A DNA stretch of 64,000 nt from Fodinicola feengrottensis. Its GTDB lineage: Bacteria > Actinomycetota > Actinomycetes > Mycobacteriales > HKI-0501. A program made the translations under genes and the position numbers. The notes under the pieces are model-generated. The model did no database searches. It was not told the DNA's origin and saw only the letters and a program-made list of their open reading frames with translations. The stretch spans positions 1 through 64,000 of the forward strand of contig NZ_WOTO01000041.1 in NCBI RefSeq assembly GCF_010993775.1, written 5' to 3'. How positions within the stretch are numbered: the first letter of the stretch is position 1; each line of letters starts with the position of its first letter. This document shows positions 44,712-53,062 of the stretch, piece after piece.

Positions 44712-44739
44712 GGAAACTATTTCCGTTTCCATAGTTTCC
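44712..44739. promoter_or_regulatory. Inverted-repeat operator upstream of the SDR gene
   Basis: Perfect 9-bp arms GGAAACTAT / ATAGTTTCC separated by 10 bp (TTCCGTTTCC), 21 bp before the SDR start. The size fits a TetR-family operator. The intact cognate regulator is not identified; the nearby TetR remnant lacks its DNA-binding half. Confidence 0.6.
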
Positions 44740-44861
44740 ATCGCTAATCGGGCGCTGTCAAGGCGCTACAGATCACCTCGAGCGGCCGCGATCCCGCGCA
44801 GCGCTGCCCGCATGGTTTCCGCGTTTTCGCCGAAAAACCGAACTAACGGAACTGTTCGACC

Positions 44862-44972
44862 AGGCCGCTCCGTGTCCAGGTGGAACACGTCCTTCCCGTG
44901 AAGGAGGCCGCCAAAGCGTACGAACTTGGCGAGACCAACCGTACCCGCGCAAAGATCGTCCTGGCGGTTTAG
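44862..44972 (+). pseudogene. Relic of a quinone-type oxidoreductase C-terminus
   Basis: About 36 codons ending in TAG at 44970. They read PLRVQVEHVLPVKEAAKAYE then LGETNRTRAKIVLAV, matching the last residues of the gene at 42128-43049 (HVDQVFALEDAAKAHELGET, KIVLAL). No upstream part of the gene is recognisable and there is no start codon. It is the remnant of a lost paralogue. Confidence 0.8.
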
Positions 44973-45022
44973 CGTCGTGGCAAGCAATGTCGGTCGGTGG
45001 TGGTCATCGTGTTCTGGCCCCT

Positions 45023-45442
45023 TCAGTCCTTGGGGAGGGCGTCGACGACGACCTGAAAGCGGCGTGGGTCGAAATAGTCGTGATACTCGCTGATCAGGCC
45101 GTCGCGGAAGCGGAAGACGGCGATGTTGTCGTTGGTGTACTCCACGCCGTTGCGCAGGCGCGCCACGTTGCGGTATTCGACGCAGACCGCGTCGGAGTCG
45201 GCGGCTGGATATACGCCGGTGAGGTTGGCCTGGAAGAGGTCGAAGTTGGCCATCAGGCCGTGGAAACCGCCGACGATCTCGGCCTTGCCGCGGATCTCGG
45301 TGGGGAAGCCTTCGGCTGGGTAGGGGACGGTGATCACTGCTTCGGGGTGCCACAGGTCACCCCAGGCCGTGATGTCCTTTTCCGACAGTAGGCGGAAGAA
45401 CTCGCGGGCGATGGTTGCGTTGTCGACAGTGGATGTCGTCAT
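45023..45442 (-). CDS. SnoaL-like/NTF2-fold protein
   Basis: A 139-residue alpha+beta cone-fold protein: NATIAREFFRLLSEKDITAW, WHPEAVITVPYPAEGFP, GKAEIVGGFHGL, NDNIAVFRFRDGLISEYHDY and FDPRRF. The last motif is typical of the SnoaL-like group found with polyketide and small-molecule enzymes. The reaction is unknown. ATG overlaps the stop of the upstream truncated SDR gene (ATGA), showing they once formed an operon. Confidence 0.85.
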   Translation of the reverse strand: MTTSTVDNATIAREFFRLLSEKDITAWGDLWHPEAVITVPYPAEGFPTEIRGKAEIVGGFHGLMANFDLFQANLTGVYPAADSDAVCVEYRNVARLRNGVEYTNDNIAVFRFRDGLISEYHDYFDPRRFQVVVDALPKD

Positions 45443-45762
45443 GGTTTTTCCTCTTCGTTGGTGAAGGCCGTGTCCCTGGCAAGGTGTTCCCAGGCGTCCA
45501 GTTCGGCGGTGAGATCGGTCGTGTGCGCGCGGATCGCGTCGACGGCGTCCGCGCCGAGAGCGAGATGTAAGGGCGGGTGGGGCGCGTCGAGGGCGGCCCG
45601 GATGGCGTCCGCTGCCTTGGCTGGATCGCCCAACTGTCGGCCGTCGTTGCGCCTGACCATTTCGCGGGTCGCGCCGACGGTCGCCGCGTACGCGGGCAAC
45701 TCGGCGCTGTAGTCGGAGGCGGTGAGCAGGTTGGTACGGAAGTTGCCTGGTTCGACGCCCAT
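45439..45762 (-). pseudogene. C-terminal remnant of an SDR gene
   Basis: About 107 residues corresponding to the end of a ~280-residue SDR (VEPGNFRTNLLTASDY, then DPAKAADAIRAALDAPHPPL). The NAD-binding and YxxxK portions are absent. Beyond 45762 the sequence becomes the TetR remnant on the other strand, so the 5' part was deleted. It may still be translated from the internal ATG, keeping coupling to the SnoaL-like gene, but would be inactive as a dehydrogenase. Confidence 0.75.
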
Positions 45763-46050
45763 CCCGAACTGACCAGGGCGCTGAGCCGCGCGACGCTGCA
45801 GTCCGGCGCGCTGCTCCGGCCGGACTACTACGCGACCAGCGACCTGTTCAGCGCGGCCATCGAGGTCGGGCAGCAGCGCGGCGAGATCCGGCCGGACGTC
45901 GACCCGAGGGCCGTTGGTCGGCTGCTGATCGACGGTTACCTTGGTGTTGTCTACCGGTGGGCGGTCGAGGATGCGGCGCCATCGCCGGAGCGGGACTTCG
46001 TCCAGACGGTCGACCTCGTCGTCGAGGGCATCCGGACGCGACCCGCGTGA
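45737..46050 (+). pseudogene. C-terminal remnant of a TetR-family regulator
   Basis: Reads FDAHPELTRALSRATLQSGA then SDLFSAAIEVGQQRGEIRPD and DPRAVGRLLIDGYLGVVYRW. This is a typical TetR ligand-binding C-terminus, with TGA at 46048. The N-terminal helix-turn-helix is missing. It abuts the SDR remnant, so one deletion removed the 5' ends of a divergent SDR/TetR pair and the promoter between them. Confidence 0.75.
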
Positions 46051-46056
46051 GGGTGA

Positions 46057-46495
46057 CTATGCGGATCTGGTTTCCGCGATCGTACGCAACGTCGTCCGCA
46101 TTTTTGTCGCGTGGGGGCCGAAAAACTTGGTATCCAGAGTGCGGGCGACTCTCGGTCGCCTGTCGGACGAGCGCGCGGCCGGCGGGGGTGAGGCTGAGGC
46201 GTACGGCGCGGGCGTCTGTTGGGTCCGTACGTCGCTCCAGCAGGGCGCGCTCTTGCAATGCGCGGACGATTTTCGAGGTCATCATCCGATCCGCACCGGC
46301 CTGTTCGGCGACCGCCTGCTGGGTGGGCGGACCGGCCACGTGCTCCAACCAGCCCGCCGAGGCGAGCAGCATGAACTGGGTCGGCGTGAGGCCGAGCGGG
46401 CGCAGTCCGGCGTCCAGTGCGGCTCGCCAGGTCAGCGCCGCGTGATGCAGCCAAAACCCCGGCGACAGCATCGGCCCGGAGTCGCTGTCGGTCAT
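46057..46495 (-). CDS. MarR family regulator
   Basis: About 145 residues with a small break near 46150. Winged helix: GLTPTQFMLLASAGWLEH, PTQQAVAEQAGADRMMTSKI then VRALQERALLERRTDPTDAR and VRLSLTPAGRALV. The C-terminal helix is recovered one frame over as LDTKFFGPHATKMRTTLRTI. ATG overlaps the stop of the upstream SRPBCC gene (TGATG), so both are co-translated. It probably autoregulates through the twin palindromes at 46939-46973. Confidence 0.85.
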
Positions 46496-46920
46496 CAGGT
46501 GCGGGCCTTGTCCCGTGCGGTTTTTTCCAGGGCGGCAAACGTTTTGAGCATGTCCGTACGAATGCGTTTGCCGAAATAGAACCGAAAAAGCGGCACCAAG
46601 GGTCCGCGTACGTGCACGATCTTGGTGCACCGCACCCCGCCGTCGACCGACTCGAAGAGGTTGTCCCCGCTGAGTTTTCCGCCTGGCAGTGGGCATTCCG
46701 ACGACCATTTGCGCTGCTCGACCACCTCGGTGATGGTCCATTCGGTGGCCGGGCCGCCGTGCGGTTTGGACCAGCCAGTGGTGCCGACGGCGAAGGTGCC
46801 GTCGAGTCGGGCGCCTTCCTCGTGCGGGTCCCAGGAGGGCCAGTTGGCCACGTCGGTGACGACCTCCCAGATCGCGTGCAGGTCGGCATCGATGGTCATC
46901 TCGGCCTTGATCTCGTACAT
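46495..46920 (-). CDS. SRPBCC (START-like) domain protein
   Basis: A 141-residue ligand-binding-fold protein: MYEIKAEMTIDADLHAIWEV, VANWPSWDPHEEGARLDG, GTTGWSKPHGGPATEWTITE, and a C-terminal amphipathic helix (RTDMLKTFAALEKTARD). ATG at 46920 follows GAGGAG, whereas the longer frame would run through the operator. It forms an operon with the MarR regulator and may bind or modify the regulator's inducer (inference). Confidence 0.85.
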   Translation of the reverse strand: MYEIKAEMTIDADLHAIWEVVTDVANWPSWDPHEEGARLDGTFAVGTTGWSKPHGGPATEWTITEVVEQRKWSSECPLPGGKLSGDNLFESVDGGVRCTKIVHVRGPLVPLFRFYFGKRIRTDMLKTFAALEKTARDKART

Positions 46921-46938
46921 TGCCAGCTCCTCGTTCTT

Positions 46939-46980
46939 GTTGTCGCGACAACTATAACAGTTGTCGCGACAACAATGCAA
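46939..46980 (-). promoter_or_regulatory. Promoter with twin 14-bp palindromic operators
   Basis: GTTGTCGCGACAAC occurs perfectly at 46939-46952 and 46960-46973, with centres 21 bp apart (two helical turns). On the minus strand TTGCAT (46980-46975) and TATAGT are 18 bp apart and resemble a -35/-10 pair, so the operators overlap the promoter of the SRPBCC-MarR operon. Confidence 0.75.
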
Positions 46981-46983
46981 GGA

Positions 46984-47862
46984 TCAGACGGCCCGAATCC
47001 GCCAGGTCTGCTCTGGACCGCCGGTGCAGGCCATCGCGACGACACCGGCGCCGTCTTCGAGCGACGAGTCGCGTACGGCCAGGCAGTTCCCCGAATCCAC
47101 CGCGCGCAGCGTCAGGTAGTGCCAGCCCTGAGAAGGCCCGTTGGACCGAGCCGAAAACAGCTGACCAGGTGCGACCGACTGGTACGGCGACACCTGAAGA
47201 CTGGCGTCCGGGTCGGTGTTGGCCAGCGTCAGGACGAGCCAGCTGCCGGTGTCGTGCTGCAGGTTCGGGACCCCGTCACGCGCCGGGTTCCACTCCTGGT
47301 TGTCCGCTCCCCAACAGGACCACTGCATCACCCGCGCGCCGGCGCGGTTGTCCTGGTCGGTCTTGTCGAGGCATTTGCCCGAGCGCACGTTGAGGATCTG
47401 GACGAAGCGGTTCGCGAAGGCACCCTCCCGAACCGGCGGAATCGTGCCTGACGAGGGACCACGAAAGACGAAGACCAAGGCAGCGACGACGACCACGACA
47501 CGACCGTGCCGCGCCGCGAGGAGCGCGATCCATCGCCAGCGATGCCGGCGAGGCGGTTCGGGCGGGCTTGGAACCTCGGCAAGCGACGCTCGTACGCCCT
47601 GCAGCCACTGTACGTCCGCCGGCAGCAGCTGCAGCGCGGTCAGGATGGCGCACAGCTCATGCTCGCTCGGCGGATCGCGGCGGGCGTTCTCGATCTCGGA
47701 GATCCGCTCCCGGCGGATCGGCTGCCGGTGCGAGCCGGCTCGGACGCTGACGCTGGTCTGGGTCCGCTGCTGGTGGGTGCGGACGGTCTTGAGATGGGCG
47801 CCCAGCTGCTGCCAGCTGGCGATCCGCGGCCGCTCGCTGCCCTGCGTGCTGGTCGCTGTCAC
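46984..47862 (-). CDS. Membrane-bound XRE-type regulator with extracytoplasmic ricin-type lectin domain
   Basis: About 292 residues. The N-terminal XRE-like helix-turn-helix is WQQLGAHLKTVRTHQQRTQT, RRERISEIENARRDPPSEHE. A basic segment and one transmembrane helix follow (VVVVVAALVFVFRG). The outer ricin B-type trefoil has RFVQILNVRSGKCLDKTDQD, VMQWSCWGADNQEWN and a terminal GGPEQTWRI. This fits a one-component sensor that reads a glycan outside and binds DNA inside. The GTG start is inferred from domain limits; upstream codons look non-coding. It is divergent from a secreted NlpC/P60 protein, its likely target. Confidence 0.75.
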   Translation of the reverse strand: MTATSTQGSERPRIASWQQLGAHLKTVRTHQQRTQTSVSVRAGSHRQPIRRERISEIENARRDPPSEHELCAILTALQLLPADVQWLQGVRASLAEVPSPPEPPRRHRWRWIALLAARHGRVVVVVAALVFVFRGPSSGTIPPVREGAFANRFVQILNVRSGKCLDKTDQDNRAGARVMQWSCWGADNQEWNPARDGVPNLQHDTGSWLVLTLANTDPDASLQVSPYQSVAPGQLFSARSNGPSQGWHYLTLRAVDSGNCLAVRDSSLEDGAGVVAMACTGGPEQTWRIRAV

Positions 47863-47892
47863 CGCTGCTGCCCCCGAGGTCGTGTGCGTGAG

Positions 47893-47925
47893 TGTGGCGA
47901 CAGCGTAGCGACACCTTTCGCCACA
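47893..47925. promoter_or_regulatory. Inverted repeat in the divergent XRE-lectin / NlpC promoter region
   Basis: Arms TGTGGCGA and TCGCCACA (8 bp, perfect) separated by 17 bp, between the two divergent starts. It is a candidate binding site for the XRE-type regulator. Confidence 0.5.
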
Positions 47926-47989
47926 GATTCCCACCGTACTTGCCGCAAGGTCACCGTTGTCAGCAAAATTCGGGAAAGGTGGCTTTTCG

Positions 47990-48508
47990 GTGACCGCTAA
48001 GAAGATCGCGCCAGCGCTGATCGCGCTCCTGCTCGGGGTCGCGTTCCTGTTCGTGAGTACGTCTGTCGCACAGGCCGCGCCGACCAAGATGTGTGGCAAG
48101 TACTCGTCGAACCAGCGGCTCAGCCGCGGCCAGGTGATCAGCCGCGCCCAGTCGTGGCTGAACAAGGTGCCCTACAACCAGAACGCCTGCTACTCCAACA
48201 GCAACGGCAACTACCGGACGGACTGTTCGGGATACGTGTCGATGGCCTGGGGCCTGTCCTATTCGCGTACGACCGCGGACATTCGCGGCGTCACCAACAA
48301 CATCAGCCGCGGCAGCCTCGCCCCGGGTGACGCGCTCTGGCACCGCAGCGGCGGCTTCAACCACGTGGCGCTGTTCGTCAAGTGGGGCAACGGCGGCCAG
48401 GCGTGGGTCTACGAGGAGTACAACACCGGCCACAAGGCCGAGCAGCGGCTGTGGAAGGCCTCGCAGGTGAACAGCTTCACCCCGATCCGCTACGGCAACA
48501 TCTACTAA
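47990..48508 (+). CDS. Secreted NlpC/P60-like cysteine hydrolase
   Basis: A 172-residue exported protein. The signal peptide VTAKKIAPALIALLLGVAFL ends at AQA. The catalytic core has YRTDCSGYVSMAWGLS (Cys) and GGFNHVALFVKWG (His), then WVYEEYNT. The family cleaves peptide stems of peptidoglycan. It is short and single-domain, and the Cys motif DCSGYVSMAW matches the CHAP/NlpC group. GTG at 47990 is preferred because GAAAGGTGG precedes it and the signal peptide then starts with Lys-Lys. It is divergent from the membrane XRE-lectin regulator. Confidence 0.85.
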   Translation: MTAKKIAPALIALLLGVAFLFVSTSVAQAAPTKMCGKYSSNQRLSRGQVISRAQSWLNKVPYNQNACYSNSNGNYRTDCSGYVSMAWGLSYSRTTADIRGVTNNISRGSLAPGDALWHRSGGFNHVALFVKWGNGGQAWVYEEYNTGHKAEQRLWKASQVNSFTPIRYGNIY

Positions 48509-48556
48509 CTAACTCCGGGGCGTACGGACCGGCCGCGTGGGCCGGTCCGTACGGCA

Positions 48557-49531
48557 TCAGGCTGGTTCGGAGAGCGAAAGCGCGAAGCGCTGGTCGGGGT
48601 CGGTCCACCAGTGGGTGACGGTGAAGCCGGCGGCGGCCAACTCGGCCTCGATGCCGGCGCGTTGGAACTTCGCCGAGATCTCGGTACGAATCTCCTCGCC
48701 GGCGGCGATGGTCAGCGACAAATCCAGGTCGGCGATCCGGACCTGCTGGTCGGTACGCGATCGCAGCCGCATTTCGATCCATTCATTGACCGAATCCCAG
48801 ACCGCGACGTGCTCAAAAGAGTCAATGTCAAAGTCCGCGGACAGGTCGCGGTTGATGACGTGCAGGACGTTCTTGTTGAATTCCGCGGTCACCCCGGCGG
48901 CGTCGTCGTACGCGGGGACCAGGATGGCCGGGTCGATGACGAGGCCGGTGCCGAGCAGGAAACTGTCGGCCGGCCCCATTCCGGCGCGGATGCCCGACAG
49001 GAAGTCAGCGCGCTGCGCGGGCGTCAGGTTTCCGATCGTACCGCCCAGAAAAGCGATGATCCGCCGGTCGGCGTCGGGCAGATGGTCGAGATGTTTCTCG
49101 AAATCGGCAATCAGGCCGTGAACTTCCAGCTCCCGGTAGTCGGCCAGCAAAGCCTCGCTGGCCGGGATCAGCGCGCCCGGGCTCACGTCCACCGGCACAT
49201 AGCGGCGCAGCGTGCCGGCCTTGTCGAGGGCATCCAGCAGCAGCCGGGTCTTCTCGGACGACCCCGATCCGAGCTCGACCAGCGTGTCGGCCGGGCAGGC
49301 CACGGCGACGTCACCGGAATGCGTACGCAGCAGTTCCCGCTCGGTGCGGGTCGGGTAGTACTCCGGTAATTCGGTGATCTGGTCGAAAAGCTCGCTGCCG
49401 CGCTCGTCATAAAACCACTTTGGCGGCAGCGTTTTCGGGGTAGCGCCCAGGCCGGCGCGTACGTCCGCGGCCAGCGCGGTGGCCAAGTAGTCCTCGGGCA
49501 GGTGGCTGTCCAGCGTGAAACGGTCGGACAT
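48557..49531 (-). CDS. egtD: EgtD, L-histidine N-alpha-methyltransferase
   Basis: A 324-residue SAM-dependent enzyme that trimethylates histidine to hercynine, the first step of ergothioneine synthesis. Family marks: PPKWFYDERGSELFDQITEL, PEYYPTRTERELL, VELGSGSSEKTRLLLDAL, IIAFLGGTIGNL, VIDPAILVPAYDD and AEFNKNVLHVINRDL. ATG at 49531 follows GAGGGAG at good spacing and gives the normal length. Last gene of egtABCD, 13 bp after egtC. The frame is intact. Confidence 0.97.
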   Translation of the reverse strand: MSDRFTLDSHLPEDYLATALAADVRAGLGATPKTLPPKWFYDERGSELFDQITELPEYYPTRTERELLRTHSGDVAVACPADTLVELGSGSSEKTRLLLDALDKAGTLRRYVPVDVSPGALIPASEALLADYRELEVHGLIADFEKHLDHLPDADRRIIAFLGGTIGNLTPAQRADFLSGIRAGMGPADSFLLGTGLVIDPAILVPAYDDAAGVTAEFNKNVLHVINRDLSADFDIDSFEHVAVWDSVNEWIEMRLRSRTDQQVRIADLDLSLTIAAGEEIRTEISAKFQRAGIEAELAAAGFTVTHWWTDPDQRFALSLSEPA

Positions 49532-49544
49532 GAAAAATGCTCCC

Positions 49545-50288
49545 TCAGGAATAAGAGTCAAGTGAGCGCAGCGTGACGCCGTCGGTGGTCGCGGTAACCA
49601 CGGTCGCGTCTGGCACTTCGGTCCACTGTGGAGAGTCGTCGTACGGTTCGGAGGCGACCACCACGAAATCGTCGCCGCGGAGGTAGTAAAGCGACTCGCC
49701 GCACCGGGTGCCGGCGATCCGCTCACCGTCGGTGAGCAGGAGATTGAGACGGCCGGTGGCGGTCGCGCGTACGTCGTTCACCACAGTCGCCAGCGAAAAA
49801 TCGAGGCTGTCACCGGAAACCAGGCGTTGGCTTACGAGCGCCCACAAAACCGCCGCGTCGGTCGGCGCGTCCAGCGTCATGAGGTCGGCCGTACGCACCG
49901 TGGAAGCGAGCTTTTCCAAGGACTCCGGCCAGCCGTGCACGATCCCGTTGTGGCTGAAAAGCCACTGCCCGGAAGAAAAAGGAGCGCAGGCGCCATCGGA
50001 GACAGGCATGCCCTCGGATGCCGATCGTACGGCCGCCAGCACGGCCGGCGATCGCAAGGACGAAGCCAGCGACGGGAAGGAGGTGTCCGTCCACATCGGA
50101 ACGGCCCGTCGATAGCGGCCCACACCGTCAGGGCCGTACCAGCCGACCCCGAAACCGTCCACGTTGACGGTCGCGGTGCCGAGCACTCGCCGCGGTGCCC
50201 AGGCCTGCCGGTGCAGCCCGTACGTCGGCTCCAGAAGCAGCGACGACAGGGTGACCGGTGGGCCCAGGTATGCCAGATGTCGGCACAC
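49545..50288 (-). CDS. egtC: EgtC, gamma-glutamyl hercynylcysteine S-oxide amidohydrolase
   Basis: A 247-residue class II glutamine amidotransferase-fold hydrolase. After Met removal the nucleophile is Cys2 (MCRHLAYLGPPV). Other marks: DGFGVGWYGPDG, FSHNGIVHGWPE and LLLTDGERIAGTRCGESL. It removes the glutamyl group from the EgtB product. It starts 2 bp after the egtB stop. Confidence 0.95.
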   Translation of the reverse strand: MCRHLAYLGPPVTLSSLLLEPTYGLHRQAWAPRRVLGTATVNVDGFGVGWYGPDGVGRYRRAVPMWTDTSFPSLASSLRSPAVLAAVRSASEGMPVSDGACAPFSSGQWLFSHNGIVHGWPESLEKLASTVRTADLMTLDAPTDAAVLWALVSQRLVSGDSLDFSLATVVNDVRATATGRLNLLLTDGERIAGTRCGESLYYLRGDDFVVVASEPYDDSPQWTEVPDATVVTATTDGVTLRSLDSYS

Positions 50289-50290
50289 GG

Positions 50291-51634
50291 TCAGGAAATC
50301 TCGGCCGGTGTCGCCGTCCGGGCGCAGCGGAATCCGGTGAAGATCTGCCGTCGAATAGGGAAGTCCCAGTTCCGGAACGTCGACCGGCAGGCCGCGAGGT
50401 CGGTGCCGAACGAGCCGCCGCGCAGGATGCGGAAGTCGTCCGTACCGAAGAAGACCTCCGAATACTCCTTATACGGGAAGGCGGTGAAACCGGGATAGGG
50501 AGCCAACGGTGAGGAAGTCCATTCCCACACGTCACCGATCATTTGCTGGACGCCATAGGCGGACGCGCCCTGTGGGTACGCGCCGACCGTGGCCGGTTGG
50601 AGATGGCGTTGGCCGAGGTTCGCGTGCGCGGCGCTCGGATCGTCGTCACCCCACGGATAACGCCGAGATCGATCCGACGCGGGGTCGTGCCGAGCGGCCT
50701 TTTCCCACTCCGCCTCGGAAGGCAGCCGCTTGCCCACCCAGGCCGCGAAAGCTTCGGCTTCGTAGAAGGAAACGTGCAGCACCGGCTCATCCGCTGGCAC
50801 GGGTTCCACCTGCCCGAACCGCCGGCGCAGCCAGCGTTGTCCGTCCCGTTCCCAGAAAAGCGGCGCGGACAGCCCGGCGGCCATCCGGTGATCCCACCCG
50901 GCTGCCGACCACCAGCGTGGGTCGTCGTAGCCACCGGCGGCGAGGAAGCCGATGTATTCGGCGTTGGTGACGGGAAAAGTGTCCATCCAGAAAGCGGGCA
51001 CGTCGATCTGGTGAGCCGGCCGCTCGTTGTCCAGCGCCCAGGGCTCGACGCTGGTCCCCATGGTGAAAGGACCAGCTGGGACCAAAACCTGCGACGGGTA
51101 CGAGTGCGCGGCACCGCCGGTCGGGTGCGGTGGCGCCGGCGCGCTCAGGACCGGCTCGCCGGCCCGCAGTTGGTGGGTCGCCAGCATGGTCTCGTCGTGT
51201 TGCTGCTCGTGTTGCACGATCATCCCGAAAGCGAAGCCGGACCGTACCAGCCGGCGGGCCGTGTCCACGCCAACATCGGTGCTGTCCAAGACATCCAGCA
51301 CCTTCGTGCGTACGTCCCCGACATAACCGCGAGCCTCGCCGGGGCCGAGCAGCGGCAACGCCGGCCGGTCCGCCCGGGCGTTCTGGAACGCGTCATAAAG
51401 GTGGTCGATGTCCTCCCGCAGTGGGTCGCGACCGCCCACGTCCCGTACCAGCCAAAGCTCTTCCTGGTTGCCGATGTGTGCGAGATCCCAGACCAGGGGG
51501 GACATCAACGGCGAGTGCTGCGCGGTCAGGTCGGACTCGTCGACGGCGTCGGTCAGCAGCTGGGTCCGCTGCCGGCTCCGGGTCAGCTCGTCGGCGATGT
51601 GTTGCTTCAGGTTCGTGGCGCCGGTGGGCGTCAT
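50291..51634 (-). CDS. egtB: EgtB, hercynine sulfoxide synthase
   Basis: A 447-residue non-heme iron enzyme joining gamma-glutamylcysteine to hercynine with O2. The N-terminal DinB-like domain supplies iron ligands (WDLAHIGNQEELWL, IVQHEQQHDETM). The C-terminal FGE-sulfatase domain has VPAGPFTMGTS, FPVTNAEYIGFLAAGGY, RLPSEAEWEKAARHD, GDVWEWTSS and RILRGGSFGT. ATG overlaps the egtA stop (ATGA). Intact frame and normal length. Confidence 0.97.
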   Translation of the reverse strand: MTPTGATNLKQHIADELTRSRQRTQLLTDAVDESDLTAQHSPLMSPLVWDLAHIGNQEELWLVRDVGGRDPLREDIDHLYDAFQNARADRPALPLLGPGEARGYVGDVRTKVLDVLDSTDVGVDTARRLVRSGFAFGMIVQHEQQHDETMLATHQLRAGEPVLSAPAPPHPTGGAAHSYPSQVLVPAGPFTMGTSVEPWALDNERPAHQIDVPAFWMDTFPVTNAEYIGFLAAGGYDDPRWWSAAGWDHRMAAGLSAPLFWERDGQRWLRRRFGQVEPVPADEPVLHVSFYEAEAFAAWVGKRLPSEAEWEKAARHDPASDRSRRYPWGDDDPSAAHANLGQRHLQPATVGAYPQGASAYGVQQMIGDVWEWTSSPLAPYPGFTAFPYKEYSEVFFGTDDFRILRGGSFGTDLAACRSTFRNWDFPIRRQIFTGFRCARTATPAEIS

Positions 51635-52901
51635 CGGGAAACCTCCGGTGAGAGGGTGTCGTCGGCGGGGGATCGCCCCTTGACGGTGTACGTCTGGAAG
51701 AAGTCCTCGACTCGCTCGACGATCGCGGCATCGGCGTTTGTCCGCCGCAGAGCCCCAATCGAAGCGTCCAGGATCGCGATCGCCGCGGTTCCGATGGCCG
51801 GGTCGGCCAGCCCGTACCGAGCGGCTTGGGACCAAAGACCGGACACGGACTCGGCCGCGCCGGCCGCCACGTCCGCCGCGATCGGGTCGTCCAGCAGCGC
51901 CGAAAGCACCGCCAGCGGCACCACCCAACCGTCGCCTGGCTGGGCGTCCAAATAGCGCACCTCCAGGTGGCTGCCGCGCGGCCGGACCGGCGGAAACAGC
52001 GTCGAGAGGTGATAGTCCAGGTCGTCGTACGTCGGCGCCGGCAGATGCTTGCCGGCGATCCAGTCGGCGAAGGTCAGCGGGCCCGGGGGACTCCAGTCGG
52101 ATCCGTCCCCGCGGATGGCGATGACCTGGGCGTCCAGCGCATACCGGGCATAACCGGCCGCTGGCTCCAGCGCGAGATCGGGTTGGCTGGTCCGACCGGG
52201 GTCGGCGCCCGACCACAGCTTGCGCCGGGTGGACTTCCAGCCGGTGTCGCGGCCCGCGAACCGCGGCGAGTTCGCGAAGGCGGCCACCAGCGGCGGCCCG
52301 ATCAGGTGTAGCAACCACCACCGTTCCCGAGACGTCAACCCGGTATCGACGCAGATCTGAACGGCCGCGGTGGAGCACATCCCGCCCACGCCATCGGGCC
52401 CGTACGAGTCGAAATGGTGATTCATGGCCGCATAGCGCGGCGTACGAAGGATGCGCTGAGGATGCCGATACTCGTCGACGGCCGCACCGCACCGGATGGT
52501 TCGATGGCCGCGTCGCGGAGCAGGTGCCGGAGGTAGGTGGCGTCGGCAGTGGTGGCGGCGATGCACTCGGTGAGCCCGTGGTACGGCTGAGTGCTGATCT
52601 CGATCTGGCCGCCTGGCTCGACTGTGACGAAAGAGCCTGCCGGGAGAGCTGTTGCGGGGCTGTTGACAGCGATGCTGGTCGGCGTGTGTGGACCCAGTGC
52701 GGCGGTGAGCCGCTCCACCCCGATCGCTGTCGCGGGGTTGTCCCGATCATGCAGAATCCATTCGAGCTCGATGCCCAGAAGCGCTGGTGGACCGGTCTTG
52801 AAGCAGGTGGATGCGACATACACCTCGGCGTCGGTGATGCGGGAAACCGTGCGGTTCCGCAGCGTCGGGGTAGCCGCATCCCGGTGGATGAGGTTAGTCA
52901 T
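51631..52901 (-). CDS. egtA: EgtA, glutamate-cysteine ligase
   Basis: About 423 residues with one frame break near 52445 (SASFVRRAM / RYAAMNHHFDSYGPDGVG). GCS2-type ligase: LLGIELEWILHDRDNP (Glu-x-Glu metal site), VEPGGQIEISTQPYHGL, GRDTGWKSTRRKLW and SHLEVRYLDAQPGDGW. It supplies gamma-glutamylcysteine for EgtB. It is first in the egtABCD operon; egtE is not in the window. Confidence 0.93.
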
Positions 52902-53062
52902 GAACTCCACCCAAGCACACCGGTACGACAGTTGCTCGTCATTGATCTGACGAATTGGTTACGTACGAAGGCGACATTCAGGGAAGGAATGCCCTATTTG
53001 CCGCTCCAGAACGTCACCCCCATTTCGTCGAATCGGACGAAAAGGGCACTTAGCCAGTCCGG

